A stretch of 20,638 bases of DNA from Candidatus Nanopelagicales bacterium (GTDB taxonomy: Bacteria > Actinomycetota > Actinomycetes > S36-B12), in the NCBI GenBank assembly GCA_023264215.1, contig JALQSY010000014.1:1-20638 (forward strand), written 5' to 3'. A model generated the notes under the pieces. It was not told where the DNA came from, did not search any database, and worked only from the letters and a program-made list of their open reading frames with translations. Position 1 is the first letter of the stretch. Each line of letters starts with the position of its first letter. Shown piece by piece: positions 19,545 to 20,638 of the stretch. A program made the position numbers and the translations under genes.

Positions 19545-20638
19545 TCGCTGAGGCGCGCGCGCAGCGCGCTGAGCATGAGGTCCAGGTCGTGCATGGCCGG
19601 TCGGATGACGGCGTCGGGCGTGCCGGACTCCCGCAGGCGGAGCAACTCGTCCTGCTGGGCCTTGACCACCGCGATCTCCAGCCCGATCGCATCGCGCTCG
19701 GTCGAGGGCGCTGCTCGCCGGTCCTCGATCCGGTCCAACTCCCCCGCCAGCCGGGCCCGCAGGGCGGACTCGGCCTCATGCGGGACGGGGCGGCGCTGCT
19801 CGGCTGCCTGGCGCACCGCCTCATCGAGGGCATCCAGGCCACGCGTCGCCAGCGCGACGGCGACCGCGCGCTGGTCATCGGTGAGGTCGTCGGACTTCAG
19901 TCCCACCCACCGGGCGACCCAGCCCAGGGTGGGCGACAGGGCCAGGGTCACCGCGATCACCATGAAGGTCGTCGCCTGGAGCAGCCTGCTCTGATCCACC
20001 GCCGCCTCGACTCCCACGCCCAGGGGCAGGGAGAACGCCGCCAGGCCGGAGACGGGTCCGCGGGTGCCCGCCCACGCCAGGACGACCGCCTCGCGCCACC
20101 CGATGCGGGCATCGCCGCGTCGCGAGATGGCGGCGTAGCCGAGCACGAAGACGATGCGCGAGGCCAGCAGGGCGCCCACCACGGCCAGGACGAGCAGGGG
20201 CAGCAGCCTGAGCTCCTCCTGCGGCAGGGCCCGCACGGTCTCCGGCAGCTCCAGGCCCACGAGGAAGAAGGCGGAGGCGGTGAGGATGAAGGTGATCTGC
20301 CGCCAGGCCGCGACGGAACTGCGCCGCCCCTCGAAGCGCCGATGCGTCAGCATCGTGTTGGCCGTGATGAGCGCGGTGGCCACCACCGCGAGGATCCCCG
20401 ACCCGTCGACCGCTTCGGCCAGGAAGTAGACGGGGAACGGTGCGATGAGGACGAAGGCATTGACCACCGTCTGGTCCGGTCCACGACGGACGAGCCACGC
20501 CAGGGCCAGTCCCCCGGCCACGCCGACCGCGAGGCCGCCGATGACCGACTGGGCCAGGATGAGCGCGATCTCGCCGCCGGACACCGTGCCCGCAGCCGCC
20601 GCGGCCAGTGCCACGCGCAACAGGGTGAGGCCCGTGCC
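19541..20638 (-). CDS. CPA1-family sodium/proton antiporter, 3' part (5' end outside window)
   Basis: A monovalent cation/proton antiporter of the NhaP/NHE type, exchanging cytoplasmic Na+ (or K+) for H+ across the cell membrane. The frame is open through the right edge; the first residues read GTGLTLLRVALA, which matches the NDGTAL-type helix of the family, so the TTG at 20620 is not the start and roughly 150-200 residues with the first membrane helices are missing. At least seven hydrophobic segments remain, including FFLVGLELPE and the helix with the conserved Arg in TRGPVSGLAAFSLP. A soluble, charged C-terminal tail of about 115 residues with probable coiled-coil helices follows. It converges on the HAD phosphatase gene. 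Confidence 0.9.
   Translation of the reverse strand, partial: GTGLTLLRVALAAAAAGTVSGGEIALILAQSVIGGLAVGVAGGLALAWLVRRGPDQTVVNAFVLIAPFPVYFLAEAVDGSGILAVVATALITANTMLTHRRFEGRRSSVAAWRQITFILTASAFFLVGLELPETVRALPQEELRLLPLLVLAVVGALLASRIVFVLGYAAISRRGDARIGWREAVVLAWAGTRGPVSGLAAFSLPLGVGVEAAVDQSRLLQATTFMVIAVTLALSPTLGWVARWVGLKSDDLTDDQRAVAVALATRGLDALDEAVRQAAEQRRPVPHEAESALRARLAGELDRIEDRRAAPSTERDAIGLEIAVVKAQQDELLRLRESGTPDAVIRPAMHDLDLMLSALRARLSD

Noticed and set aside
20618..20620. TTG as start of the antiporter
   Set aside because: The frame continues to the right edge with residues matching a conserved internal helix, and the remaining protein would lack several core membrane helices.
1..20638. Search for CRISPR arrays, insertion sequences, tRNA/rRNA genes, prophage or defence modules
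   Set aside because: No regular repeats, transposase motifs, tRNA-like cloverleaf or defence domains were recognised by eye; gene content and composition look uniform and vertically inherited.

Overview
The window is high-GC DNA from an actinobacterium. It carries the Pup ligase PafA with the PafB/PafC WYL regulator pair, the RNA polymerase-binding protein RbpA, a HelY-type helicase and a polyprenol-phosphate mannosyltransferase next to lnt, a combination typical of Actinomycetota. I cannot place it below class or order level. Coding density is very high: no gap between genes exceeds about 140 bp, and I see no tRNA, rRNA, CRISPR array, insertion sequence or prophage gene.

Region 1 (1-8636, all on +) is the conserved 'paf-tat' block: the 3' part of pafA, a lipoprotein FKBP isomerase, a cytosolic FKBP isomerase, pafB and pafC. 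A GC-rich hairpin follows at the pafC stop. Then come tatA, tatC, a diacylglycerol-kinase-family lipid kinase and the large Ski2/Mtr4-like helicase helY. It joins protein pupylation, DNA-damage transcription control, folding, twin-arginine export and RNA/DNA unwinding. As I recall it, the order pafA-pafB-pafC-tatA-tatC-helY matches the Mycobacterium tuberculosis locus.

Region 2 (8618-16230): a stand-alone 5'-3' exonuclease on the minus strand converges on helY and diverges from a tightly packed + strand operon. That operon runs M24 Xaa-Pro peptidase, acyl-CoA dehydrogenase, YtcJ-like amidohydrolase, apolipoprotein N-acyltransferase (lnt), polyprenol-phosphate mannosyltransferase (ppm) and FxsA-family membrane protein. 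Three of its five junctions are 4-nt ATGA stop/start overlaps. Lnt would acylate lipoproteins such as the FKBP in region 1. Ppm makes the lipid-linked mannose donor used for protein O-mannosylation and envelope glycans.

Region 3 (16227-20638): rbpA (minus), behind a clear SigR/SigH-type promoter, and a glycerophosphodiester phosphodiesterase (minus). Divergent from these are a class III (glutamate-1-semialdehyde-like) aminotransferase and a small HAD-family phosphatase. The 3' part of a CPA1 sodium/proton antiporter converges from the right edge.

The most noticeable non-coding signal is a recurrent promoter layout: a TANNNT -10 hexamer exactly six bases before the start codon at fkbp1, helY, the M24 peptidase and ppm, with weaker versions at three other genes. 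This implies leaderless mRNAs, and in two cases the upstream gene's TAG stop supplies the first bases of the -10. I found no convincing novel defence, mobile or biosynthetic system; most gene content is conserved actinobacterial housekeeping.
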